A stretch of 15,842 nucleotides of DNA from Methanobacterium sp. (GTDB lineage Archaea; Methanobacteriota; Methanobacteria; Methanobacteriales; Methanobacteriaceae), in the NCBI GenBank assembly GCA_015661405.1, contig JACWMK010000049.1, positions 1-15,842 of the forward strand, read 5' to 3'. Positions within the stretch are counted from its first letter, which is position 1; every line of letters starts with the position of its first letter. The position numbers and the translations under genes were made by a program. This document shows, piece by piece, positions 1 to 7,512 of the stretch. The notes beneath the pieces are model-generated. The model ran no database searches. It was not told the DNA's origin and saw only the letters and a list, made by a program, of their open reading frames with translations.

Positions 1-349
1 CCCCTATAAACATAATACTATATAAATATTTGCCTATAACAATTTAAACAGATTAAAACACGAATTCCAAATTTCTAAAAAATTTAAATGATCAAAGATC
101 AAATAGTAAATCGAAAATCTCTTATTTATAATATATTATCATACAAAATTGATAAAATTACTGATTTAATAGAATATAAAAAAATATATAATTTTTTTTG
201 TTATCTCCCTAAAAAATGAGTTATTTAATTGAAATGGATTAAATTGGGATAAATAATAAGTCTATTCTAAATTGATTAAAAAAAAAATTTATTCTATTAA
301 CAATATAATAATATTAAATTATTATTTTACTTGGAGATGATGTTTTTAA
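1..349. other. AT-rich intergenic stretch
   Basis: No open frame with a binding site is visible on either strand; the stretch is very AT-rich with A- and T-runs. Its right end carries the ribosome binding site GGAGATGAT (333-341), one mismatch from the ideal GGAGGTGAT, 8 bases before the ATG at 350. TATA-like AT blocks occur around 300-320, but no single box stands out. Confidence 0.6.
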
Positions 350-820
350 ATGGCTTTTACAGATGCTCAATGGTTATTTATAATTATTTTTGGTATTAAT
401 TTTACATTAATTATAGATAGAGCACATAATACCTATAATCCATATGATACCTACAACGCATGGAAAGGCAAGCGACATGCTCTTAACCGATTATTATTAT
501 CATGGCTACTTCTCTATATTTTACCATTACTAAATTTTGCAGTTTTTTACATTATATTATCATTTAATAACGTATCAATAGAAACCAGTATATCTGGAGC
601 TATTAAAATTGTTTTAATAGGACTACTACCATTCTTCGAATTCGGATATTACAGGATATTTGAATCTATACTATATTTATCCCCAAACACTTTTTACTCA
701 GAATCAGAGCAAAATGAAATTTTAGCAAAAGATAAAGATGAATTCACAGCCCATTTCATACCAGGAATTTTATATGTAATTGCAACCGCAATTTTATTCA
801 TAATACTTATTCTATTTTAA
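350..820 (+). CDS. Small multi-pass membrane protein, unknown function
   Basis: I do not recognise this family. The 156-residue product has about four hydrophobic segments (roughly residues 8-24, 48-72, 84-103 and 134-156). Between the first two lies a polar, tyrosine-rich loop (NTYNPYDTYNAWKGKRH) and between the last two an acidic loop (ESEQNEILAKDKDEF). The C-terminus ends inside the last membrane segment. The ATG start is well supported by GGAGATGAT just upstream. It stands alone: the next gene is convergent, so it is probably a single transcription unit. That it is a real membrane protein is clear from composition and the binding site; any role would be a guess. Confidence 0.75.
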   Translation: MAFTDAQWLFIIIFGINFTLIIDRAHNTYNPYDTYNAWKGKRHALNRLLLSWLLLYILPLLNFAVFYIILSFNNVSIETSISGAIKIVLIGLLPFFEFGYYRIFESILYLSPNTFYSESEQNEILAKDKDEFTAHFIPGILYVIATAILFIILILF

Positions 821-913
821 AAAAAAAATAATTATAATATTGAATTCTCAAAAAAAGAAGTCTTTGGAGACATCTAAAATTAAAATGGCATATACGTCGA
901 AGAAGGAAAGAAT

Positions 914-921
914 AAAAAAAA
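914..921 (-). terminator. T-run terminator for the 945-1391 gene
   Basis: A run of eight T on the minus strand starts about 24 bases after the stop of the leftward gene. Archaeal intrinsic termination depends mainly on such T-runs without a hairpin, so this is a plausible end of transcription. Confidence 0.45.
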
Positions 922-944
922 TATTTAAATGGATTTTAATGAAT

Positions 945-1391
945 TTATTTTGATTTTTTCATTTTTTGATTCCGGCGATTTATAAAATTTCCAACGACGA
1001 ATATTAAATATATTATGTAAAGTAGTACGAAAGTGTTGAATAATATTTGTAAAAAACTTAATTCTAAAGATTTATTTGATAATACGAAATAAGTAAAAGC
1101 TAATAAATTAAAGGCTAATGTAACTATAACACCAGTTAAAAGTATTCCAGTTGGATTTGATACTTCACCTTCAGTATCGGTTTCTTTACTTTTTAACCAT
1201 TTTGAAGTACTTCCCTGGAGTTGTACTAGAGTGAAAAATATAAGTACATCTAATACAACGATAATATCAATAGAAACTGTGTTATTTGTGGCTATAAAAC
1301 TAAATGGAAACGTTAAAATTTTCGTTGCTATCATTAATCCAATTATTATGAATACTATTAATATACTAATAAAAAAGAATTTATTTTTCAT
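945..1391 (-). CDS. Four-segment membrane protein, unknown function
   Basis: Unrecognised integral membrane protein of 148 residues. I place the start at the ATG at 1391 (MKNKFFF) and not at the upstream in-frame ATG at 1424, because a GAGGT ribosome binding site lies about 8 bases before 1391 and none fits the longer form. Four hydrophobic segments are visible at about residues 4-24, 38-57, 80-103 and 112-133. A polar loop with KWLKSKETDTEGEV separates segments 2 and 3, and the tail is strongly basic (NRRNQKMKKSK), which suggests a cytoplasmic C-terminus by the positive-inside rule. It converges with the 350-820 gene. No motif suggests an activity. Confidence 0.7.
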   Translation of the reverse strand: MKNKFFFISILIVFIIIGLMIATKILTFPFSFIATNNTVSIDIIVVLDVLIFFTLVQLQGSTSKWLKSKETDTEGEVSNPTGILLTGVIVTLAFNLLAFTYFVLSNKSLELSFLQILFNTFVLLYIIYLIFVVGNFINRRNQKMKKSK

Positions 1392-1632
1392 ATGATAAAA
1401 CCTCAAAAATATTATTATATTCAACGAATTTTATTATCTTAAATATACAATATTCAGTAAATTATTCTTTACTATTCAATAGTATTTAACCATTATAAAT
1501 AACATTAAATAAAATTTTAAAAAAAAATAAAATTTATACTTTTACATATTAATCCAATATCTTTGCTAATCGAATATTTAATCTAAAAACCAACCTAAAT
1601 CCAATGTTTTTTTTATATAAGGAATGATTAAT

Positions 1633-1997
1633 TTAAACACTTAATATTTTTGAATAATAATCGTTGATGATATTTAATTCTTCATCCGTATAGTTAGACA
1701 GAATTTGTTCCAAGGTTATTAATTGTGATTCATAAACTGCATGCAGTTTGTCAATTTTCTGGGGAGTTAACATGAATGACGGTACTTCTTCGATCAATAG
1801 GATTAGGTTTACGTTCAATATAACCTTTTTTTTCAAGGCGATCCAGCATTACAGTGACTCCGCCAGTGGTTAATCCGGTTATTTCCGCGATTTAATCCGG
1901 TTAAGCTTCCCCATCTAAAATATCAATCATATTAAGGCATTGTAAGTCAATAGTGTTGATTTCAAGTTTTGCTGCTATTTTTTGATTAACTAAATGA
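1633..1997 (-). pseudogene. Decayed MarR-family transcriptional regulator
   Basis: Reading leftwards from about 1997, one frame gives a MarR-like winged helix: NQKIAAKLEINTIDLQ, then IDILDGEA, a stop, PD, a second stop, IAEITGLTTGGVTVMLDR, LEKKGYIERKPNPIDRRS. The recognition helix (LTTGGVTVMLDRL) and the wing (GYIERKPNPIDRR) are classic for MarR regulators. After DRRS the protein continues only in another frame (MLTPQKIDKLHAVYESQ to SKILSV, stop at 1633), which is the usual C-terminal dimerisation helix. So there are two in-frame stops and one frameshift, and the N-terminus is missing where it meets the divergent transporter remnant. The ATG-initiated short frame at 1836 is only the C-terminal debris. 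Known relatives commonly repress an adjacent drug exporter; here both are dead. Confidence 0.85.
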
Positions 1998-2009
1998 CTC
2001 TAGCTATGA

Positions 2010-2973
2010 GTCTCAGCAATAGGCTACATCATCTTCGGCATAGGTGGTGCACTATGGGTACTATACCTATCACGAGTAATTTACGGTTTCACCGGAGGTA
2101 ATATATCAATAGCCCAAGCTTATATAGCCGATGTATCACCCCTAAAAGATCGTACCAAAAATCTAGCACTCATCAGCGTAGCATTCGGATTAGGCTTCAT
2201 AATCGGACCTATATTCGGAGGTTTATTCAGCCTAATCAGTCTAAATACACCAGCCTATATAGCAGGAATATTCTCACTAACCGCAGCAATAATCGATTTA
2301 TTCATATTACCCGAATCACTCACCCCTAAAAAACGTAACATGAATAATATCAAATTAAATGATCTAAATCCACTAAAATCAATAAGAAAATGTTAAAAAT
2401 ATCTGTTCTAGCCAGTATATTACTAGTCTATTGCATCGCAAGCTTCGTTTTCAACGGATTCAACATCAATGCACCAATTTATCTTATATATAAATTCAAT
2501 GCAATACCCATAGAAGTAGCGGGTTTACTATTCATAGTGGGTGTAACAATGGCCATTGTACAAGGAGGATTAATCGGTAAATTATCCATTAAATATGGTG
2601 ACAAAAAACTAATAATGTCCGGACTCATAATTCATGCAATAGGATTCATACTCTTCATCTTAACCCCATCATTCTGGATTATATACCTAATTGTGCAGTA
2701 ATAAGTGTAGGAGCCGCATTAAGAATGCCCACTATGTAAGTTCTACTATCAAAAAGTGTACCAGCCTCACAATAAGGTGAAATATTCGGAGTAAGCACCT
2801 CCCTATTCGCATTAATGAATGTACTAGGACCATTATGGGCTGGTTTAGTTTATGATCTAATCACACCCAGTGCACCATACTGGATGGGAGTAATACTACT
2901 CATAATAGCATTCATCATAATGAATCAAGTAAAAACAAATTCAAACACAACATCCACTAAAACAAACCCTTAA
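2010..2973 (+). pseudogene. Decayed MFS multidrug exporter
   Basis: Major facilitator remnant spread over three frames. Frame 1 (2010-2396) gives GYIIFGIGGALWVLYLSRVI, YGFTGGNISIAQAYIADVSP, then AFGLGFIIGPIFGG, matching helices 3-6 of drug:proton antiporters, including the conserved R...GxxGG...A.A.YIAD region and the motif-C-like GxxxGPxxGG. A shift near 2390 moves to frame 2 (to 2701; helices 7-9, with the loop GKLSIKYGDKK). A second shift near 2695 leads to frame 3 with two TAA stops (2737 and 2773), both best explained as CAA to TAA changes in glutamine codons, and ends with FGVSTSLFALMNVLGPLWAG. The first two to three helices are lost at the junction with the MarR remnant. Not functional as it stands. 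Confidence 0.9.
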
Positions 2974-2991
2974 AAAAAGAAATTAGAAACT

Positions 2992-3000
2992 AAAAAAAAA
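2992..3000 (-). terminator. T-run terminator for the CDF-like gene
   Basis: Nine T on the minus strand, about 16 bases after the stop at 3016, fit an archaeal intrinsic terminator. Confidence 0.45.
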
Positions 3001-3015
3001 TTAATTAAATACTAT

Positions 3016-4410
3016 TTATTGAGAGGTTCCATTTAACTCATCTGGTATTTTTTCATCCCTAGTCATCGCTAATAATACTTCATCAGAACGATGTACATCA
3101 TAATATTTAAAATTATTTATAAAGTCCTTCAAATGCTTCTCACCAGTATCAGTTAATAAGTAATCTTCAATCTCTTCCATTAAAAGTTCATGCTCCAATA
3201 AAGGTTTTATAAGAGTTTTAAAATTCCCATCAAAATCATACTCTTGCGAACAAGTAGCATTAAGTTCACTAAGCACTGGTATATAATTATTTGGATGGAA
3301 AGCTTTCTCTAGAGAATCAACAATTTCTTTACGAGTTCTAAGTTCTTCACCCCATAAAGCATATAAAATCCAATTCCTGAAAGCCAATAACTTATTCTCC
3401 TCCCAGCATTCCTGTAATGGAAGATTATATTTCTCTGAATAATCCTCCTCCTCACCTTGCTGAGCAGATATGGCTTCCCGGAGTAAACTGATAGAATCTA
3501 TGAATATTCCCGCTGCTACAGCTAATCCAATGATTGCATCAACAAAGTAAATACCATAAATAGCAAAGATAGCACCAATAATAACTGAAGTGCCAATGAA
3601 AATATGATTCTTAGAATCAACTGATTGACTAATTAAAGTTAAACTATTACTAATTTTACCCACGAAACGTTGATAATAAAATAAAAAGACCGCAGCTAAT
3701 ATAGCTATACCTTCCACAACTATAACCAGATATGGTAAAGTTATAGGCTCCGAATGCCCAGCAAGTGCAGCTAATATGTGGGTAATAGAATCATAACCGA
3801 CAGTAATGGATGCGATGAATAATCCACCTATAACCAAAAAAGTACTTAATGCTTCCCGATGATATTTAATTCCCAACCAAACCAGTATAGCTTCGATAGT
3901 ATCCATGGTAGCGTCAGTTCCATCAGCTATTAAACCCATACTACCACTAATCAAACCACTACCAAGTTTAAGAAAAGCAAGGAAAGCATCTAAATAAGTA
4001 GTATTAACTGCTGTCTGTGAAGGTTTTAACTCAGTATCCACCATACTAGCTTCTTTAATCATATCCTTTTCATATTTTCCAGCTTCAACTAATCCCTCTG
4101 AGGTTAATTCATATTTATCATCCTTATTAAAATTAACCCAGCCTTTATCAATTAATTTACTCATTTCAACTTCAGCACCTTGAATAACTTTTTCCGCTCT
4201 ACCATCCTCCAACTCGGATTTTAAACGGGCGAATTTGAAAAATAATCGTTCAGCCAATGGTTGACCTTTATCCGGTAACTGCTGATACCATATCAAAGAT
4301 AAAAAAAGCATTGATTTTTCCCATAATTTACTTAAACTAAGCGGACCCTCCTTCAAAAGAGCCATCATCAGAAATTTATCATAACCTAAAACAGGTTTTT
4401 CATCAGTCAT
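3016..4410 (-). CDS. CDF-type cation transporter with winged-helix-like N-domain
   Basis: A 464-residue protein in three parts. Residues 1-125 are soluble, helical, and read like a winged-helix domain (FLMMALLKEGPLSLSKLWEK, then MSKLIDKGWV and KYELTSEGLVEAGKY as helix-wing). Residues about 137-315 hold six membrane segments of the cation diffusion facilitator type: TM2 with ADGTDATMD gives the D166xxxD170 pair of metal site A, and TM5-TM6 read SVDSKNHIFIGTSVIIG and YFVDAIIGLAVA. In ordinary CDF exporters TM5 carries HxxxD; here the aligned residues are D265xxxH269, so the set of ligands is kept but the order is exchanged. Residues 316-464 are not the usual ferredoxin-like dimer domain but a charged helical region ending in a second winged-helix-like stretch (LLMEEIEDYLLTDTGEKHLK). 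A G-run binding site precedes the ATG. Probable role: divalent metal or cation transport in the cell membrane, perhaps with regulation built in. Family placement is firm, substrate unknown. Confidence 0.75.
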   Translation of the reverse strand: MTDEKPVLGYDKFLMMALLKEGPLSLSKLWEKSMLFLSLIWYQQLPDKGQPLAERLFFKFARLKSELEDGRAEKVIQGAEVEMSKLIDKGWVNFNKDDKYELTSEGLVEAGKYEKDMIKEASMVDTELKPSQTAVNTTYLDAFLAFLKLGSGLISGSMGLIADGTDATMDTIEAILVWLGIKYHREALSTFLVIGGLFIASITVGYDSITHILAALAGHSEPITLPYLVIVVEGIAILAAVFLFYYQRFVGKISNSLTLISQSVDSKNHIFIGTSVIIGAIFAIYGIYFVDAIIGLAVAAGIFIDSISLLREAISAQQGEEEDYSEKYNLPLQECWEENKLLAFRNWILYALWGEELRTRKEIVDSLEKAFHPNNYIPVLSELNATCSQEYDFDGNFKTLIKPLLEHELLMEEIEDYLLTDTGEKHLKDFINNFKYYDVHRSDEVLLAMTRDEKIPDELNGTSQ

Positions 4411-4719
4411 TTTAATACCCCCAAAACCTAAATTCTAATTTTTAATATTAAAATCATTTTATAAGTAATATATTAATGTTATTTAGAAAAAATTTTTTTT
4501 TTTTAAACAAGATTCTATAATAAAAATATATTATTAAACAAATAATACTTTGTTCTGATTATAAATTTTTATTATCTGCGATTAATTTACAATTCATCAA
4601 GATGTTTAGTTGAACTGGTGATGATTTACTAAATTTATTAATTTTAATCTAATATTAAAGAACATTAAACAATAACTATTTAAAGATAATTTATCTAACT
4701 AAAAATTAAGTTTTATATT
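4411..4719. other. Divergent AT-rich intergenic region
   Basis: This 309-base gap separates two divergent genes and must hold the promoters of both. I see no open frame with a binding site. AT-rich boxes such as CTATTTAAAG near 4676-4685 could serve the rightward TMEM175 gene, but none is decisive. A GGTGATGATT near 4616-4625 resembles a ribosome binding site but no open frame follows. Confidence 0.45.
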
Positions 4720-4725
4720 GGGGGT
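4720..4725 (+). promoter_or_regulatory. Ribosome binding site that fixes a TTG start
   Basis: GGGGGT lies 10 bases before the TTG at 4736. An alternative in-frame TTG at 4718 overlaps this G-run and cannot use it, so 4736 is the better start. The resulting N-terminus also lines up in length with the ATG-started paralogue at 7262. Confidence 0.65.
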
Positions 4726-4735
4726 AATTAGTAAA

Positions 4736-5356
4736 TTGAATTCGATTGATAATTCTAGTAATTTTGTGAGTAAAAATCGTATCGAGACATTAGTGGATGG
4801 AATATTTGCAATTGCAATGACATTGCTTGTTTTAGGTTTAGCAGTACCACATTTAACTGCTCCAGTTACTGCTGGTGCAATTCAAAGTTCTCTCTATGCT
4901 CTCATACCTAGTTTTTATGTATTAGTTTTAAGTTTCGTTTTGCTAGCTATATTCTGGAATAATCATCACCGTATTTATACTCAAATAAAAGCTGTCAACG
5001 GTACATTACTATGGATTAATATTATATGGTTACTATTTATCGTGTTAATTCCATTTTCAGCCTCTTTAAGCGGTCAATATGGAAGTTTCATAATTGTTAA
5101 GGTTATTTTCAATATTAATATGCTAGGAATAGCTGCATTGTTATATTTGAATGCTTATATTCTATTAAATCATAATGATTATATCCATCCTGAGGGAAAT
5201 CGTAACCAGTTAATCTCCAGTGCAAATTCTTCAATATTCTTTATAATAGTAGTCCTAATTGCACTTGCAGTTTCCTTCATTCTACCATCCTGGGCTAATA
5301 TTGCTTATTTACTAATTATTCCATATGAAATAAGGGATAATCTCATGAAAAAATAG
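4736..5356 (+). CDS. TMEM175-family potassium channel homologue (copy 1)
   Basis: Started at the TTG at 4736 this is a 206-residue, six-helix protein, the usual size of prokaryotic TMEM175 channels. TM1 carries the family signature RIETLVDGIFAIAMTLLVL (residues 15-33). Other family marks are FWNNHHRI after TM2 (73-80), LLWINIIWLLFIVLIPF (91-107), and a final hydrophobic pair ending YLLIIPYE. Prokaryotic TMEM175 proteins form tetramers that conduct potassium through a pore lined by TM1 without the classical TVGYG filter; potassium conduction here is inferred from the family. The RxxxFSD motif of most members reads RxxxLVD. A second copy lies on the opposite strand at 6651, and a Kv-like channel lies between them. 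The stretch after the gene has only a weak T6 run at 5395-5400. Confidence 0.85.
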   Translation: MNSIDNSSNFVSKNRIETLVDGIFAIAMTLLVLGLAVPHLTAPVTAGAIQSSLYALIPSFYVLVLSFVLLAIFWNNHHRIYTQIKAVNGTLLWINIIWLLFIVLIPFSASLSGQYGSFIIVKVIFNINMLGIAALLYLNAYILLNHNDYIHPEGNRNQLISSANSSIFFIIVVLIALAVSFILPSWANIAYLLIIPYEIRDNLMKK

Positions 5357-5490
5357 AAAAATTAATCTAAATCATTTAAAATTTAAAAAAAGTATTTTTT
5401 ATTTCAAATAAATATCTAATTAAGAATTTATTGTAAGAAAAATAATTATTGTATACAGAAATTAAGAGTTCAATATATTGAGATTCTTTA

Positions 5491-5658
5491 TTATTCTCTT
5501 CTATTCCGTCTTGAACTTTTATCATTGCCTATATTGAATCTTTGTTTTATAAACGTACCTATAAGAGCACTGGCAACAATAGTAGCTAATACTACATAAG
5601 TTCCATGTAATCCCACATATGCTAAAAGTTGTCTAAGAATTGTACCAATAAATAACAT
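5491..5658 (-). CDS. 55-residue single-pass membrane protein
   Basis: A short frame on the minus strand, ATG at 5658, preceded by GGGGTG about 9 bases upstream. The product starts MLFIGTILRQLLAYVGLHGT, has one or two hydrophobic stretches (about residues 2-15 and 20-37, with YVVLATIVASALIGTFI) and ends in a basic tail (KQRF...KSSRRNRRE). I do not recognise the family. The good binding site, the membrane character and the basic tail argue that it is a real gene; it sits 110 bases downstream of the Kv-like channel and reads the same way. It could be a channel-associated small subunit, but that rests on position only. Confidence 0.55.
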   Translation of the reverse strand: MLFIGTILRQLLAYVGLHGTYVVLATIVASALIGTFIKQRFNIGNDKSSRRNRRE

Positions 5659-5768
5659 CTTTTATACACCCCATATTAAAAATTATATACTAATTATAAG
5701 TAATCCATCTTTATATAAATAATTTTTAATTAAAAATTATTTATTTTAACATTATTAATATAATTTTT

Positions 5769-6509
5769 TTATTTATTTTGTTTCTCGATTAATTCTTTTA
5801 AATCCTTAATTTCAGTTTTCATTTCAGTTATTAAGTTTTCAAGCTTATCAAATCTCTCATAATCCCTATCCTTATTAATAAACCATGATGATAGAACAGC
5901 TGTTAAATAACCGACAAAAACAACTCCAGAAGCTATAATAAAAACTGATATACTCTTACCGCCAATGGTTACAGGAGTAACATCACCAAAACCAACAGTT
6001 GTTATGGTAATTAGAGTGTACCATAAAGCATCAAAAATAGTATGAACATTCTTATTTACTCCAACCTCTAACACATAAAATACCAATGAACCTGAAATAA
6101 TAATTAAAAAAAGTGTGATAATACCATAATGTAACTTTGTTTTACGAAAAAAAGTATAAATCAATGTTAAATCATTCTCAAAAAGTGCGAAAATCCTTAT
6201 AACACCAAATAACCTTAAATATCTAGAAAAAGTAGATGCATGAGATAAACTAGGTCCAAAGATAATTATAGGTATCATTCCCAGAATATCATACCAATTT
6301 TTATAAATGAATTTTCTTTTATCATCAGATTTCCATAAACGATAAATAAAATCAGGAATTAAAATCAAACAAACAATTAAATCAAAATAAACAATATAAG
6401 TATACGCTTGTGAACTCACACCTACAAACAAAGCCCAAGTAATTAAGGTAATATCAATTAATACTAAAAAAATTAACATTAAATTAAATAATTTGGTAAA
6501 AAAATTCAT
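5769..6509 (-). CDS. Voltage-gated-type potassium channel
   Basis: Six-helix potassium channel of 246 residues, numbered from the ATG at 6509; an in-frame TTG three codons upstream is a possible alternative. S1 to S3 lie at about residues 7-30, 38-58 and 72-87. S4 (residues 96-110, RYLRLFGVIRIFALF) holds three arginines (R96, R99, R105), fewer than in strongly voltage-dependent channels. S5 is about 127-149, followed by the pore helix (ALWYTLITIT) and the selectivity filter TVGFGD at 171-176, then S6 (188-210). GFG in place of GYG is seen in other potassium channels and keeps potassium selectivity. The C-terminus (about 216-246) is a short amphipathic helix with heptad-like leucines (LENLITEMKTEIKDLKELIE), a likely tetramerisation coiled coil. 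It resembles KvAP and prokaryotic Kv channels. A partial binding site TGATC lies just before the start. Confidence 0.9.
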   Translation of the reverse strand: MNFFTKLFNLMLIFLVLIDITLITWALFVGVSSQAYTYIVYFDLIVCLILIPDFIYRLWKSDDKRKFIYKNWYDILGMIPIIIFGPSLSHASTFSRYLRLFGVIRIFALFENDLTLIYTFFRKTKLHYGIITLFLIIISGSLVFYVLEVGVNKNVHTIFDALWYTLITITTVGFGDVTPVTIGGKSISVFIIASGVVFVGYLTAVLSSWFINKDRDYERFDKLENLITEMKTEIKDLKELIEKQNK

Positions 6510-6650
6510 AAAGATCAATACATACTCATTAAAATGAGATATAAAAACTTTCTGTTTTTTTAAACAATGAATAAGCCCAATAATATGAATACATTATCAC
6601 TCTGAAACAATAAATATCATTTTAAAAAAATTAATAAGATTAAATGAATT

Positions 6651-7262
6651 TCATATTTTATCTATAAGTAACTCCAATGGAATGATAAGTAAATAAATAA
6701 AACTCCATGAAGCAGTAATAGATGACAATAATAATGCTATTACTGCAATTATTATGAATAATAAGCTACTTCTTTCACTAGATTTTAATTTACTACGGTC
6801 AGATTTTTCATAAATTAAATCGCTACGATTAACATAATAACAATTCAAAAAAAGAAATAACGCTATCCCAATCATATTAAAATTAAAAATAAATCTCGCG
6901 AGAATGAATTCTTGCCCATACATCCCATCTAAAATCGAGGTGAATGGAACCAATACGATAAATAATAACCATATAATATTAATCCAAAGTAAAATACTAT
7001 TCGTTACCCTAATCTGATTAAATATACGTCTATGTATACTCCAGAACACGGCTAATAAAATAAAACTCAAAACCAGGGAAATAAAAACAGGTAAAAGACT
7101 ATAAAGAGAATTCTGGAACGCAATATTAGTTAATGGGTTATTAAAATGTGGTATAGGTAAATCAAAAACCAATAAAGTCATAGCTATAGCAAAAATCCCG
7201 TCCACCAATGTCTCCAGACGGGCCTTACTAATATATTTACTAGAAACCTCAGATTCAACCAT
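6651..7262 (-). CDS. TMEM175-family potassium channel homologue (copy 2)
   Basis: A 203-residue paralogue of the gene at 4736, clearly alike along its whole length: RLETLVDGIFAIAMTLLVF (15-33) against RIETLVDGIFAIAMTLLVL, FWSIHRRIF against FWNNHHRIY, LLWINIIWLLFIVLVPF against LLWINIIWLLFIVLIPF. Six membrane segments are expected, as in the tetrameric prokaryotic TMEM175 channels. As in the other copy, the FSD triplet is LVD. The ATG start is supported by AGGGGAGA about 8 bases upstream. It is followed 141 bases later by the Kv-like channel on the same strand, so the two might share a transcript, though the gap is long. Potassium conduction is inferred from the family. The two copies may form separate or mixed channels. 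Confidence 0.85.
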   Translation of the reverse strand: MVESEVSSKYISKARLETLVDGIFAIAMTLLVFDLPIPHFNNPLTNIAFQNSLYSLLPVFISLVLSFILLAVFWSIHRRIFNQIRVTNSILLWINIIWLLFIVLVPFTSILDGMYGQEFILARFIFNFNMIGIALFLFLNCYYVNRSDLIYEKSDRSKLKSSERSSLLFIIIAVIALLLSSITASWSFIYLLIIPLELLIDKI

Positions 7263-7450
7263 TTAAATAATCTCCCCTAAATAACTAAGGTAAAATTATA
7301 ATAAATCAAAAAAATAACCAATTACAACTACCTAATAGAGTAAAAAATATTATTATAATCGTATATATTCATTATTATAGAATTTAAGTATTATCCTAAT
7401 AAATCCTATAGAATTAAAAATCAAAAAAAGATTGTAAAGTCAAAGTACTT

Positions 7451-7480
7451 AAAAAAAAATATATAAAAAAATTTTTTTTT
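7451..7480 (-). terminator. T-run terminator after the radical SAM gene
   Basis: Nine T on the minus strand (7451-7459) lie about 50 bases beyond the stop at 7513, next to a complementary A9 (7472-7480 read on the minus strand), so a weak A/T hairpin is also possible. A plausible end of the leftward transcript. Confidence 0.4.
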
Positions 7481-7512
7481 ATTAACCTTTATTTTATCAA
7501 TTAATTCTTTTT

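Noticed and set aside
1392..1424. ATG at 1424 as start of the second membrane protein
   Set aside because: The GAGGT binding site lies between 1424 and 1391 and serves the ATG at 1391.
1633..1836. 67-residue frame as an independent small gene
   Set aside because: Its first codons come from the wrong frame of the MarR wing region; from MLTPQKIDKL on it is the C-terminus of the broken MarR regulator.
2390..2701. 103-residue frame as an independent membrane protein
   Set aside because: It is the middle third of the MFS exporter remnant, continuous with helices in the other two frames before and after.
4718..4735. TTG at 4718 as start of TMEM175 copy 1
   Set aside because: It overlaps the GGGGGT binding site; the TTG at 4736 has proper spacing and matches the paralogue's N-terminal length.
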